Below, one piece after another: positions 45,010 to 54,582 of a stretch of DNA of 64,000 bases. A model generated the notes under the pieces. That model had not been told where the DNA came from, made no database searches, and saw nothing but the letters and a program-made list of their open reading frames with translations. Source of the stretch: Pseudomaricurvus hydrocarbonicus (lineage in GTDB: Bacteria > Pseudomonadota > Gammaproteobacteria > Pseudomonadales > Cellvibrionaceae). How positions within the stretch are numbered: the stretch's first letter is position 1; each line of letters begins with the position of its first letter. The position numbers and the translations under genes were made by a program. The stretch spans positions 434,001 through 498,000 of the forward strand of contig NZ_JAAONZ010000003.1 of NCBI RefSeq assembly GCF_011602365.1. The letters are read 5' to 3'.

Positions 45010-45999
45010 AAATTCTGAGGGGGATATGCCATCACTCCAGCGGATGAAGGCTCTGCGAAAGTTGGACACATCGTGGAAGCCTAACAGGTCCGCCGTATGA
45101 TTGACCGAGATGGCGGGGTTGCGCAGATAGGTTTCGGCCAACTCCCGTCTGACTTCATCCAGAATTTTTTGGAAGGACACGTTCTCATCACTTAAGCGTC
45201 GCCGAAAGGTTCGGGGGCTCATGTAAAAATGGCTCGCGGCCTGCTCGAGACTGGGGAATTGCTGTTTAGCGCTCACCAGGTATTCCCTGACCTTTACCCT
45301 CAACCCTTCACTGCTTTGCATGCGCGACAGTAATTCTTCACATTGCTGTTCGTACAGTTTCAGCATCGCCGGGTTGGCGTATTCCGGTTTTTCGTCCATC
45401 AAGGCTATGGGAAAGCCGATGCGACTGATTTTTTGATCAAAGTGAACCGGGCAATCCAGAATGGTTTGATAATCTTCGCGGTAATCCGGTGCCGGGTATT
45501 CCAATTCGACTTCAGCATCCACCCGCTCGATGTGGAGCAGATGTTTGATGGAGCTCAGCAGGCCGGCAAAGAACAATTCGGTGTCATGACGGCAATCCTC
45601 AGGGCGTGTTCTCGCCGGGTGAAACTCAATGGAAATTCGGTCATCTTCTGTTTTTACGATCAGGGAAACGTTGTTCAGCAGCAATCGGTAATATTTGGTA
45701 AGAATATCAATAACTTGTTGAATATTGCGGCAACTCATGACCGCATAGCCAAACACACCGTGTGACGTGAGTGTGAGCTGTTGACCGAAATGCAGGGTCA
45801 GAGAGTGTTTTCCGGTCTTCTGAATGGCGCTGTTCAGCAAAACACGGAAGGTTTCTTCGGGGCACCGCGCCTCGGGGTTTTCAAGGGTTGCCTCATCCAT
45901 ACCGGCTAAGTTCAGCAGCTCGGATTTGGACGCTCCGAAGTTCTCGGCAACATCCAAAAGGATTGCCACATAGCTGATGGGTAAATCCCGGACTTTCAT
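44986..45999 (-). CDS. AraC-family regulator (OruR-type)
   Basis: 337 residues: an N-terminal arabinose-binding-like domain (SYVAILLDVAENFGASKSEL) and a C-terminal AraC HTH pair (ASHFYMSPRTFRRRLSDENV, ADLLGFHDVSNFRRAFIRW). The ATG at 45999 has an AGGAG ribosome site and begins MKVRDLPISY; the frame is open to 46029. It is divergent from the ferritin-like gene, which is its most probable target. Confidence 0.88.
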   Translation of the reverse strand: MKVRDLPISYVAILLDVAENFGASKSELLNLAGMDEATLENPEARCPEETFRVLLNSAIQKTGKHSLTLHFGQQLTLTSHGVFGYAVMSCRNIQQVIDILTKYYRLLLNNVSLIVKTEDDRISIEFHPARTRPEDCRHDTELFFAGLLSSIKHLLHIERVDAEVELEYPAPDYREDYQTILDCPVHFDQKISRIGFPIALMDEKPEYANPAMLKLYEQQCEELLSRMQSSEGLRVKVREYLVSAKQQFPSLEQAASHFYMSPRTFRRRLSDENVSFQKILDEVRRELAETYLRNPAISVNHTADLLGFHDVSNFRRAFIRWSDGISPSEFKKQHAHH

Positions 46000-46189
46000 G
46001 ATTGACTCCTGCTTGTGATGCAGTCGCACTTATTGATGGGTTGCAATGACGAAAATTGCGCTGATTCCAGCCTGAAACCCGTTGCTCTGGCCTAAAATGA
46101 CTGGCAAGATGTCTCAAGATAACCTTGTGATGACGGGTGAAGCAAGTAAAACTTCAGCCATATTCATAATAAATCAAGGAAAGAGCAAT

Positions 46190-47296
46190 ATGACCGCTAC
46201 TTTTGTAGAGAATACGCCAAACCAGATCCGTTTTTTTAAAGAAGCGCAAAAGATTGAAGTGGATCACATGGATGTTGAACTGACCGAAACCGCGGTGAAT
46301 GAGGTCGCGGAAATCTTCCAGACGCCGCTGACAGGCACTTTCAACTGGGACTACCACATCAACGAAGATCGCATTAAGAAGCTCTACGACCTCGGTAAGG
46401 AGCTGAACTGGAACGCCGATCTGGACCTCGACTGGGACAAGCCGATTGGCAGTGCACCTTACGAAGTTCGAGTGTTTATGAGCGGTTTTTCTGAATATCC
46501 TCCCTTTTTGGCGATGACCCAGGAAAAGCGGGAAGAGTTTTTAAGGCACTCTGAAGCCTGGACCGACTCCCAGTTTTTACACGGTGAGCAGGGCGCCTTG
46601 TTGGTCGCTTCGCAGCTGGTTTCCTGTGCTCCCACCTATAACGCCAAATTGTACGCGGCTTCACAGACCTTTGATGAAGCGCGCCATGTGGAGACGTTCA
46701 ACCGTTTTCTGCAAAAGAAAGCCGGCATCATGTACCCCATTGATGGCGCCTTGAAGAATATTATCGACAAGATTTTAAGTGATGAACGCTGGGATCTTAA
46801 ATTCATCGGTATGCAGGTGATCATTGAAGGCCTGGCGCTGGCGGCGTTCACCACCACCAAAGAATACGTCGATCCCCAGGGTTTCAAAAAGGATATGTTG
46901 GAGCTGATCATTCGCGATGAAGCTCGGCACGTGGCGTTTGGCATCCACTATCTGGCTGAATACGTAAAAACGCTGACCGACGAGGAGCGTGAGGATCGGG
47001 CTGAATTTGCCTATCAGGCGTGTTTGGTCAGCCGTGAGAGACTGGTGCCTACCGCGGTCTTCCGTAACTTCGGTTGGGACGAAGAAGAGGCCCGCAAGGT
47101 GTTTCTGCAGGGGGGCGGAATGGAGCACTTTCGCAAGTTGCTGTTTCAGCGTGTGATCCCCAACCTGCGTCGTATTGGGTTGCTGACGGATCGGATACGG
47201 CCCAAATTTGAAGAACTGGGGATTTTGCAGTTTGAAAATATGCCGGATGATTCCGAGATTGATTGGGCTGAACTGAGTAAACCACTCTACGGTTAA
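46190..47296 (+). CDS. Ferritin-like di-iron protein
   Basis: A 368-residue helical protein with two carboxylate/histidine iron-binding sets, DEARHVETFNRF and RDEARHVAFGIHY, with supporting glutamates in HGEQGALL and IEGLALAAF. This is the pattern of ribonucleotide-reductase-R2/ferritin-like oxygenases. It could be an oxidase, hydroxylase or N-oxygenase; the substrate is not readable. ATG 46190 has an AAGGAAAG ribosome site; the frame extends upstream to 46082 without support. It has its own strong terminator and a divergent AraC regulator. Confidence 0.8.
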   Translation: MTATFVENTPNQIRFFKEAQKIEVDHMDVELTETAVNEVAEIFQTPLTGTFNWDYHINEDRIKKLYDLGKELNWNADLDLDWDKPIGSAPYEVRVFMSGFSEYPPFLAMTQEKREEFLRHSEAWTDSQFLHGEQGALLVASQLVSCAPTYNAKLYAASQTFDEARHVETFNRFLQKKAGIMYPIDGALKNIIDKILSDERWDLKFIGMQVIIEGLALAAFTTTKEYVDPQGFKKDMLELIIRDEARHVAFGIHYLAEYVKTLTDEEREDRAEFAYQACLVSRERLVPTAVFRNFGWDEEEARKVFLQGGGMEHFRKLLFQRVIPNLRRIGLLTDRIRPKFEELGILQFENMPDDSEIDWAELSKPLYG

Positions 47297-47317
47297 TCCA
47301 GCAGCACTAACTGTTAG

Positions 47318-47358
47318 GCAATCAAAAAAGGGCCCCCGCAAGGCCCTTTTTTGATTGC
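47318..47358. terminator. Bidirectional terminator
   Basis: Two 17-base arms around a 7-base loop (core AAAAAAGGGCC/GGCCCTTTTTT) serve both the ferritin-like gene and the convergent gene ending at 47369. Confidence 0.92.
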
Positions 47359-47368
47359 GCCAATTTTA

Positions 47369-48517
47369 TCAGTCCTTGATGGCGTTTTTTGACTGAAATT
47401 CAGCCATCAATTTCTCTCGCAATTCGGCCTCTATTTTAGGCAGATAGACGGCAATGATGTCATCGACCATCTGGCTCAATCGATCATTGGCGGGTTCCGT
47501 GACCGCGGGGGCGCTGTCGGCATTGCTGTCATTGCGCGGAACTGCTGTTTCCGTGACGGGTTGCTCCTGAGTGCCGTCCTTGCTGCCACCAGGGCTGTAT
47601 TCACTGAGTCGGCTGGCGGCAGCAGGGGAGAGAGGAGACTCTTTAATGATGTCCAGCAGGGCTTTGTTGGTGTGAAGTCGATCGCGAATGTGTTTCGGCA
47701 GGAACGGGTTTTCGCCACGGGCTTTGGATTCGGATTTACGTTGTGGCCGGGACGTAGTCTGGTCTTCGTCTTGAGGTTCCAGGGGGGCGGTGCTGTCTGA
47801 TCGGCTCTTGTCAAACAAGCTCTGCTGGCCTGGCAGCACACCGGGGGCGAGAGCCTCGGCAGCCGTCGCTGGCGGCGTGATTTCGGGCTCTGAGCTTGAG
47901 ATCACGGGCTCTTGGCTTTCTTCAAACTCTACATTGGCCCCAGCCTCTGCATTGGCCCCAGCCTCTGGGGCATTGTCGGCCTCAGAGACTGTGTCAGCCA
48001 GAGTCGAGCTGCCCTCTGGCGTTGAGGGTTGATGATCCAGCAGATCCTGGGAATCAATGTCCAGATCCAGATTCAATTTATCGACCGCCGCATCAATGTC
48101 AGAGGTCTCCAGGCTGGAAAAGCCGCCGATAGTGTGCGGGCTGGGCGACGTATGTTCCGAAGTTGGCTGATTTGAGTGAAGTGCTTCGGCGGGGTCGTAC
48201 TTGGTGTTCAATACCGGGATATCGGCCTCGTCAAAGAGTTCCTGTTCAGCCCCTGTTGACTCGGTGCTTATCCCGGCACCCGTGGTGGTTGCTGCCTGAA
48301 TTGCGGGGGGCTCAGATCCTGAGGGTGGAGAGGGTGACGGCATAGAATCGGGCACCTGTGGCGCCGGGGTGACAGCGGGCGAAACCGGAACCGCAATTGG
48401 CACGGTGTCATTGAGGGTTGGAATATCCTCCCACTCGTCCTCGGAGAGCAGGTCTTTGATGGATTCCAGCTCGCCAAGCAGGGCTTGTTTGGCTTCGGTT
48501 TTCTCTTCTTTGCTCAT
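47369..48517 (-). CDS. PA3833-like conserved protein encoded next to holC
   Basis: A 382-residue acidic protein, mostly low-complexity and Pro/Ser/Glu-rich. The conserved parts are GENPFLPKHIRDRLHTNK at about 260-280 and a C-terminal amphipathic helix (VDDIIAVYLPKIEAELREKL). These match the hypothetical gene found after holC in pseudomonads (PA3833 type). Function is unknown; a role linked to chromosome or replisome biology is only suggested by the neighbour. ATG 48517 is preferred; a GTG at 48544 is in frame. Confidence 0.72.
   Translation of the reverse strand: MSKEEKTEAKQALLGELESIKDLLSEDEWEDIPTLNDTVPIAVPVSPAVTPAPQVPDSMPSPSPPSGSEPPAIQAATTTGAGISTESTGAEQELFDEADIPVLNTKYDPAEALHSNQPTSEHTSPSPHTIGGFSSLETSDIDAAVDKLNLDLDIDSQDLLDHQPSTPEGSSTLADTVSEADNAPEAGANAEAGANVEFEESQEPVISSSEPEITPPATAAEALAPGVLPGQQSLFDKSRSDSTAPLEPQDEDQTTSRPQRKSESKARGENPFLPKHIRDRLHTNKALLDIIKESPLSPAAASRLSEYSPGGSKDGTQEQPVTETAVPRNDSNADSAPAVTEPANDRLSQMVDDIIAVYLPKIEAELREKLMAEFQSKNAIKD
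47932..47967. repeat. Perfect 18-bp tandem duplication in the PA3833-like gene
   Basis: CATTGGCCCCAGCCTCTG occurs twice without a gap, adding six in-frame residues to the low-complexity region. Confidence 0.9.
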
Positions 48518-48603
48518 CGACGCTAACACTTCTCGTTCTGCCACAAATGCGGCGGTTTGGTCATGGTTTAATCAATGGTATCACTTAGGTTCAGTAAAAG
48601 GTG

Positions 48604-49035
48604 TTAAGTCTTTCGTAGGTCATGAGATTTTATCGGATATCCCCGGTGCCGATAAAAGCCATAGTGTTCACGGGTTTGCGTTAAAACCCCTTCGTCCTGG
48701 CAAACGACTTCGGCCAGTCGTTCAAAACGGCTGAAATACTCGGGAATTGTCGCCTTCAGGTTGATGAGGAGGTCGTGATGATCGCCACAGTCATCGCCAA
48801 AACCTATGGCGATGGGGGATTGCAGCGCAGGTTCGCCCTCACAATCGTGGGGTAAGAAGCTCTCCGGGCGAAATTCCCACAGGCGTTTGTCCAGGGCAGC
48901 CGCTTCACCTGCCGAATTGACGGCAATATAGGTGTTAGAGCCAGCCTGCAGCGCCTTTTGAGCCAGGCGGCAGGCAAAGGTCAGCCGTTGTTCAACGGCT
49001 GAGTCTGGCAGGATGTAAAAATCAATGCGAGTCAT
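48604..49035 (-). CDS. holC: DNA polymerase III chi subunit
   Basis: 143 residues with the HolC beginning TRIDFYILPDSAVEQRLTFACRLAQKA and the late ALQSPIAIGFG. Chi links the clamp loader to SSB on the lagging strand. The gene follows pepA after 12 bases, the normal arrangement, so they form an operon. Confidence 0.95.
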   Translation of the reverse strand: MTRIDFYILPDSAVEQRLTFACRLAQKALQAGSNTYIAVNSAGEAAALDKRLWEFRPESFLPHDCEGEPALQSPIAIGFGDDCGDHHDLLINLKATIPEYFSRFERLAEVVCQDEGVLTQTREHYGFYRHRGYPIKSHDLRKT

Positions 49036-49047
49036 CGGGGGCCCGGA

Positions 49048-50538
49048 TTAAGACGCTTGTCTTTGCAGGTATTCCACCAGCAGTGAGACCGGACGTCCGG
49101 TGGCGCCTTTGGCGCTGCCGCTGTCCCAGGCTGTTCCGGCGATATCCAGGTGGGCCCAGTCATAGGCCTTGGTAAAGCGGGACAGGAAGCAGGCTGCGGT
49201 GATGCTGCCGCCACCGGGGCTGCCAATGTTGGCAATGTCGGCAAAGTTGCTGTCCAGCTGCTGCTGATATTCGTCCCACAGCGGCATGTGCCAGGCGCGG
49301 TCACCGGCTTGCTGCCCGGCTTCCAAAAGTTCTGCTGCCAGCGCGTCATTATTGCTGTAGAGGCCGGACGCGTGTTTGCCCAGGGCTACCACGCAGGCGC
49401 CAGTGAGGGTGGCAATGTCCACCACGGCTTTGGGCTTGTAGCGCTCGGCATAGGTCAGGGCATCGCATAGGACCAGGCGGCCTTCGGCATCGGTATTCAG
49501 GATTTCGATGGTTTGGCCAGACATGGACGTGACAATGTCGCCGGGTTTGGTGGCCGCACCGCTGGGCATATTCTCGGCGGCGGCAATGATTGCCACCACA
49601 TTGAGCTTCAGTTCCATTTCGGTGATGGCTTTCATGGTGCCCAGTACGCTGGCTGCGCCACCCATATCGTATTTCATTTCATCCATACCGGCACCGGGCT
49701 TCAGGCTGATGCCGCCGGTATCGAAGGTGATCCCTTTGCCCACCAGGACCACCGGTTTGGCGTCTTTCTTGCCGCCTTTGTATTCCAGAATGATCAATTG
49801 CGCTTCTTCATCACTGCCGGCTGACACGGACAATAAAGACCCCATTTTAAGTTCACGCATCTGTTTTTCATTCAGGGCTTTGGCGGTAAGCTTGCTGTTG
49901 CCCTTGGCCAGCTTTTTCGCTTCGCCGGTAAGGTAGGTCGGAGTACAGACATTGCCGGGCAAATTCCCCAGGTCTTTGGTCAGTGCCATGCCGCGGGCAG
50001 TGGCTTGTCCGGTCTTGAGGGCTTTATTGATGGCCGTGACCTGGGACTTGGCGCTGACTGAGTAGACGCCCTTTTTCAGGGGCAGCAGTGGGGCCTTTTT
50101 GCTTTTCAACTGGGAAAATTGATAGAGGCTGTTGGTCATCAGCTTCGCGCATTGACGGGCTTTCCAGTCTTCATCACGTCCCTCGACGGCAACCTCCGAG
50201 ACGTCGACACAGACATCTTTGGCCGCAGTGGCCTTGACGGCGGCCGCCGCTTTGAGGATGGCTTTATCGAATTTCTCCGGGGTCAGGGGGGCTTTGTGTT
50301 TACCAAAACCGATCAATACCACCCGTTCAGCGCTGCAGCCGTTTAGGGAAAACAGGGTGTAAGCCGTGCCGACGCCACCCTTTATGTCTCCTTGCTTGGC
50401 CAGCTTGGCGATCAACCCGCCACTGGCTTTGTTGACTTCTGATGTGGCGCCGGGCAGTTTACCGTCCTCGTAAATCGGCAGTACTAAACATGCGGTGCGC
50501 TGTGTGAGTGGTGCTGTGGTTTTAGCCTGAAATTCCAT
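49048..50538 (-). CDS. pepA: Leucyl aminopeptidase (M17)
   Basis: A 496-residue cytosolic metallo-aminopeptidase that in E. coli also binds DNA in Xer recombination and at carAB. The metal and active-site signatures are VGKGITFDTGGISLKPG and NTDAEGRLVLCDALTYA. ATG 50538 has a GGGGAA ribosome site; the frame opens 18 bases earlier. The C-terminal catalytic domain is complete. Confidence 0.95.
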   Translation of the reverse strand: MEFQAKTTAPLTQRTACLVLPIYEDGKLPGATSEVNKASGGLIAKLAKQGDIKGGVGTAYTLFSLNGCSAERVVLIGFGKHKAPLTPEKFDKAILKAAAAVKATAAKDVCVDVSEVAVEGRDEDWKARQCAKLMTNSLYQFSQLKSKKAPLLPLKKGVYSVSAKSQVTAINKALKTGQATARGMALTKDLGNLPGNVCTPTYLTGEAKKLAKGNSKLTAKALNEKQMRELKMGSLLSVSAGSDEEAQLIILEYKGGKKDAKPVVLVGKGITFDTGGISLKPGAGMDEMKYDMGGAASVLGTMKAITEMELKLNVVAIIAAAENMPSGAATKPGDIVTSMSGQTIEILNTDAEGRLVLCDALTYAERYKPKAVVDIATLTGACVVALGKHASGLYSNNDALAAELLEAGQQAGDRAWHMPLWDEYQQQLDSNFADIANIGSPGGGSITAACFLSRFTKAYDWAHLDIAGTAWDSGSAKGATGRPVSLLVEYLQRQAS

Positions 50539-50646
50539 GGTCGTTCCCCAAGACAAGATAGTTGGTTTACGGGATAATGCCCGCCGACTGCTCGCCTATG
50601 ATGTGAATTCTGATTGTTCAGATAGTAGACAAATGAGCCGATCTTA

Positions 50647-50697
50647 CACCAATGGGGTGTCGTTACTGATCTTGTATCAGGTTGGACCCCATTGGTG
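50647..50697. repeat. Nested inverted repeat in the pepA-lptF gap
   Basis: Arms CACCAATGGGGT (50647-50658) and ACCCCATTGGTG (50686-50697) are exact complements. Inside them CTGAT/ATCAG (50666-50670, 50676-50680) form a second stem. It lies about 110 bases before pepA, in the 364-base divergent promoter region, and no gene is present there. Confidence 0.8.
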
Positions 50698-50902
50698 GGT
50701 GTGATAACAAAATAGTGTACGCTATGTCCGGATTCGATCAAAACCTTTAGTCGGATTTTCATCGACGGCTTATGGCGACGTTGTACGCTTTCTGAACGAC
50801 GACTTTAATCGTCGAATTTTTGACGTTAACAGCGGTCTGTAGTTACTTGCCTTATACTCCACGAAGGCCATAGCCACTCAGCCCAGAGGAAGTTTTTAAA
50901 CC

Positions 50903-52027
50903 TTGATTATTTTTCGCTATCTCGCTCGTGAAGTGATGGTCAGTATGGTTGCCGTAAGCGGTGTATTACTGTTGATCATCATGAGCGGGCGCTTTGTAAA
51001 GTATTTGGCTGAGGCCGCTGCGGGCAAGCTGGATCCCGATGTACTGTTTGCCGTCATGGGGTTTCGGCTGCCGGGTTTTCTGGAGCTTATCTTGCCTCTG
51101 GGGCTGTTCATCGCCTTCCTGCTGGCTTATGGCCGATTGTATATGGACAGTGAAATGACCGTGTTGTCGGCTTGCGGCATGAGCCAGCGACGTCTGGTGG
51201 GCTACAGTATGTTACCAGCCGGCATTGTGGCGGCCTTTGTTGCTTTGCTGAGCCTCTGGATCAGTCCAGTGGGGATCCATAAAGCCAATATGGTTCTGGA
51301 GTCGCAGAAAAAACGGACTGAGTTTGAGCTCTTGTCCCCGGCCCGCTTTCAGGAGACCAGCTCCGGTAAAAGTGTGACTTATGCGGAGCGCTTCAGTGAT
51401 GACCACAAGGTAATGCGGGATGTGTTCATGGCGGAGATGGGGAGCTCATCGGACAGTGATCAAGTGGAGCTGGCGGTCATCACGGCAGAGAGTGGCGAGC
51501 AGGTAACCGACCCGGTGACCGGGCAGCGTTATTTGAAGTTGAATAATGGTTATCGCTACAGCGGCAACCCGGGGGAGGCCAACTACGAGGTGGTTGAATT
51601 TGAGTCGTATTGGCAGCACATGGTGACGGATGACAAAAGCTCAAACGGTGATGTGAAAGCGGATTCCCTGCCTACCCGAACACTCATGCAATCGAGCAGT
51701 CAGGAAAATATCGCAGCCTTACATTGGCGTTTTTCGCTGCCGGTGTTGGTGCTTGTGGTTACTCTGCTGGCCGTGCCCTTAAGTAAAACCAATCCCCGGC
51801 AGGGACGCTACGTACAGATGATTCCAGCCATTTTGCTCTACATTATTTATCTCGTGTCTTTAAACGCTGCCCGGGGGGCTGTGGAGGAAGGCAGCGTCTC
51901 GCCATGGTTGAGTATCTGGGCGGTCCACCTTGTCGCACTGTTGATTGCACTCTTGCTATTGTTCTGGCCGTATTGGCGGCTGCGGCTAAAAGCCCGACGT
52001 TCAGTCGGAGGTGCTCAACGTGCGTAA
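50903..52027 (+). CDS. lptF: LPS export ABC permease LptF
   Basis: 374-residue inner-membrane permease of the LptBFGC exporter. Three N-terminal and three C-terminal membrane helices enclose a large periplasmic domain (about 120-270). The opening IIFRYLAREVMVSMVAVSGVLL and ERF of the periplasmic part are typical. It starts with TTG, backed by an AGAGGAAG ribosome site. lptG overlaps its end. Confidence 0.94.
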   Translation: MIIFRYLAREVMVSMVAVSGVLLLIIMSGRFVKYLAEAAAGKLDPDVLFAVMGFRLPGFLELILPLGLFIAFLLAYGRLYMDSEMTVLSACGMSQRRLVGYSMLPAGIVAAFVALLSLWISPVGIHKANMVLESQKKRTEFELLSPARFQETSSGKSVTYAERFSDDHKVMRDVFMAEMGSSSDSDQVELAVITAESGEQVTDPVTGQRYLKLNNGYRYSGNPGEANYEVVEFESYWQHMVTDDKSSNGDVKADSLPTRTLMQSSSQENIAALHWRFSLPVLVLVVTLLAVPLSKTNPRQGRYVQMIPAILLYIIYLVSLNAARGAVEEGSVSPWLSIWAVHLVALLIALLLLFWPYWRLRLKARRSVGGAQRA

Positions 52028-53081
52028 ATTAAGTCGTTATATCGGTAGAACGGTGATTGGTGCCGTGGCCATGGTCCTGCTGGTGATTGTGGCCCTGGAT
52101 GCGATTGCTGCGTTGGTGGATCAGCTGGGTGAACTCAAGGGCGATTACGATTTTATCGAAGCGTTGATGTTTGTCGGCCTGACCTTACCTGGCCGGATTT
52201 ACGAAAACATACCTTTTTCCTCTTTGGTCGGCTGTCTCGTTGGTTTGGGGATTTTGGCAGGTTCCAGTGAGCTGGTGGTGATGCGTGCGGCCGGGGTGTC
52301 GCTGGCGCAAATTACCTGGGCGGTGATGAAACCCGTTCTGTTCTTCATTGGTTTGAGTCTTGTGTTGGGGGAATACGTGACGCCTCTGACGGACCAGATT
52401 GCTGAGAGTCGCAGGGCGATTGCACAGGGCGACCGCCACGCGCTGGAGTCCCGTCACGGATTGTGGAACCGGGACGGTAAGGAATTTACGCATTTCAATG
52501 CGGTGCTGCCCAATGGGCGCCTCTATGGGGTGACCCGCTATCAATTTGATGATCAGGGCAAGCTGCTGGCCTCCAGCTTTGCCAGAACGGCTATTTTTCA
52601 GAAAGACCACTGGATTGAAGAGAGTGGCAAAGAAACCGTGTTGACCGAAACCGGGATTGAAAAGCATGATTATGCCTGGCGTCGTTGGGATACCAAGTTG
52701 TCACCGGCGCTGTTGAATGTACTGGTGCTGGAGCCTGATGCCCTGTCGATTCAGGATCTTTATTCCTACTCCAAGTATTTGCAGCAACAGGACATTGAAA
52801 GCAGCCAGTACCAGCTGGCTTTTTGGAAAAAGCTGTTGCAGCCTCTGGCGACCGCCAGCCTGGTCCTGATTGCGGTCTCGTTTGTGTTTGGCCCCTTGCG
52901 TGAAGTGACCATGGGGTATCGAATCTTTACCGGGGTGATTGTGGGAATTGTGTTTCGTACGTCGCAGGACTTGTTGGGGCCCGCGAGCCTGGTGTTTGGC
53001 TTTCCGCCGCTGATGGCGGTGCTCATCCCGGTACTGATTTGTGCCGCCATTGGCATCTTGTTGTTGCGCAAAGCCAATTAA
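52020..53081 (+). CDS. lptG: LPS export ABC permease LptG
   Basis: 353-residue partner of LptF with the same six-helix layout and the opening RKLSRYIGRTVIGAV. The GTG at 52020 is chosen because GGAGGTG (52007-52013) lies six bases upstream; a GTG at 52011 is in frame. It overlaps lptF by eight bases, implying coupled translation. Confidence 0.94.
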   Translation: MRKLSRYIGRTVIGAVAMVLLVIVALDAIAALVDQLGELKGDYDFIEALMFVGLTLPGRIYENIPFSSLVGCLVGLGILAGSSELVVMRAAGVSLAQITWAVMKPVLFFIGLSLVLGEYVTPLTDQIAESRRAIAQGDRHALESRHGLWNRDGKEFTHFNAVLPNGRLYGVTRYQFDDQGKLLASSFARTAIFQKDHWIEESGKETVLTETGIEKHDYAWRRWDTKLSPALLNVLVLEPDALSIQDLYSYSKYLQQQDIESSQYQLAFWKKLLQPLATASLVLIAVSFVFGPLREVTMGYRIFTGVIVGIVFRTSQDLLGPASLVFGFPPLMAVLIPVLICAAIGILLLRKAN

Positions 53082-53180
53082 GTTCATTGCTTTAGCTGGC
53101 AAGCGAGGGGCAAGCAGGTTATCGCCACTCCACGGTGAATTGCGCAGCAAGCGAGGGCACCCTCGGGTGGCCTCTCACCC

Positions 53181-53636
53181 TTAACCTTTCTTCGGCAAGA
53201 CCACGACGTGCGTGTGGCTGGCTATGTCGTGCCAGCTGCGTCCTTGTCGATCCCACAGTGCCCACCAATACCCCAGCCCCAACAGACCCAGACTGAGTGG
53301 GGCTATGAGGCTGCGAACCATCGCTTGTAGCAGGGAGGGGGTGTGGCCGTTGTCCTGCACCAGCACCAGGCGCCAGGCGCGCATTCCCAGAGTTTGGCCG
53401 CCTCGGCACCAGAAGAACCAGAAGAACATTTCCAGCACCAGAATCAAGCCGATGAATCCAGCGGTGCCCATTTCGGCGCGTTCATTGGGGGACAGCTCTA
53501 CTTGAAAGATGGAGTATTTGATGGCCAGAAAGGCGGCGCCATACGCCATAGCCACAGCCATAATCAATAGCGAGTCATAGACCATGGCCGCCAGTCGTTT
53601 GATGAGGCTGGCGTTGGGAAGGGTGTTAATTGTCAT
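53181..53636 (-). CDS. RDD-family membrane protein
   Basis: 151 residues with three hydrophobic segments. The RDD signature region is IKRLAAMVYDSLLIMAVAMA near the N-terminus, with GQTLGMRAWRLVLVQ later. Function is unknown; this type is common next to lptFG and pepA in gammaproteobacteria. Confidence 0.88.
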   Translation of the reverse strand: MTINTLPNASLIKRLAAMVYDSLLIMAVAMAYGAAFLAIKYSIFQVELSPNERAEMGTAGFIGLILVLEMFFWFFWCRGGQTLGMRAWRLVLVQDNGHTPSLLQAMVRSLIAPLSLGLLGLGYWWALWDRQGRSWHDIASHTHVVVLPKKG

Positions 53637-53734
53637 AGAAAGTTGCCCGATGAGTGTGCGGGCGATTGTACCAAATGAGCAGAAGAGGTTTGGAGCTTTT
53701 TTAGAATGAGGGGCTTGTCCAGCAGCGGGGGTAT

Positions 53735-54277
53735 TTAAAATTCGTATTCAAACGTTAATTTCACCGTGTCGTCGGACAGGCGCAGCTTGTAGTCAACGTC
53801 TTCACTGACCTTGCCGTCACCGCTGCTATTGGGAATGATTTTGGAGCTGGAGTAGTGCTTGTTTCGAACCCCGTCCCAATAGGTGCGAAAGCCCATCTTC
53901 ATCAATTCCTGAAGCACTCTTCCGCCCACCGTGACATCGTCGTACTCATTGTTTTCCTGTTGCAGCCATTGAAAATTGAGCGCGCGTTGCTGTGCACTCA
54001 TTTCGTTGTTACGAATGTCATTGGCCGCGTCTTCCAGCTGATGGTTGTTGAGACCAATTGAACGGGATGAATAGCGCTTGGTTTTTTTCGCCTGATGGCC
54101 CTGGCTGTGTTTAAGCGGGTTGTAATAGTTGAGGTTTTCGGGAACAAACAGTTCCATGTGCTGGTCGGCTTCGACCTTCTCGGCCCAGGCGAAGGGTGAA
54201 TTGCAAAAGGCTGTAATCAATACCCCGGTACATAGAGTTCGTGGGATCGAACGGTGCGGGATAATCAATGGGTTCAT
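53735..54277 (-). CDS. Secreted protein of unknown function
   Basis: 180 residues with a signal peptide ending near FAWAEKVEA. The mature part is hydrophilic, and the C-terminus (VKLTFEYEF) ends in alternating aromatic residues like an outer-membrane strand, but the protein is too short for a full barrel. I do not recognise it. Confidence 0.7.
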   Translation of the reverse strand: MNPLIIPHRSIPRTLCTGVLITAFCNSPFAWAEKVEADQHMELFVPENLNYYNPLKHSQGHQAKKTKRYSSRSIGLNNHQLEDAANDIRNNEMSAQQRALNFQWLQQENNEYDDVTVGGRVLQELMKMGFRTYWDGVRNKHYSSSKIIPNSSGDGKVSEDVDYKLRLSDDTVKLTFEYEF

Positions 54278-54468
54278 GGCGACATCTCCTTTGATACGAG
54301 TATGGCCGATATTGATTTTTTTTGCCGGAGGGCAATGGAGCCGCGTTTTGGGAAAAAGCGACTGGACTTGGCTAAATCAAGCCCGCGTCCGTTCGGGTGA
54401 AATGGGAATGGTTGGTGACCATTTTCTTGGCAGGGCGCATGGTGTAAGGGGGGCGGGTATTTAGTGGC

Positions 54469-54501
54469 CTAAAAAAGCGCTTTCGGGGTGGGCTTTTTTA
54501 G
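54469..54501. terminator. Bidirectional hairpin terminator
   Basis: CTAAAAAAGC (54469-54478) and GCTTTTTTAG (54492-54501) pair around a 13-base loop. It lies 80 bases after the cyclase gene end. The rest of the 305-base gap holds no gene. Confidence 0.7.
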
Positions 54502-54582
54502 AATTATTCGTCCATTCAAACATGCGTTGAAAGGCCAAATACATCTTAAAAAAAGTGTGTTCCAGTTCACAAAGCGGGTATC

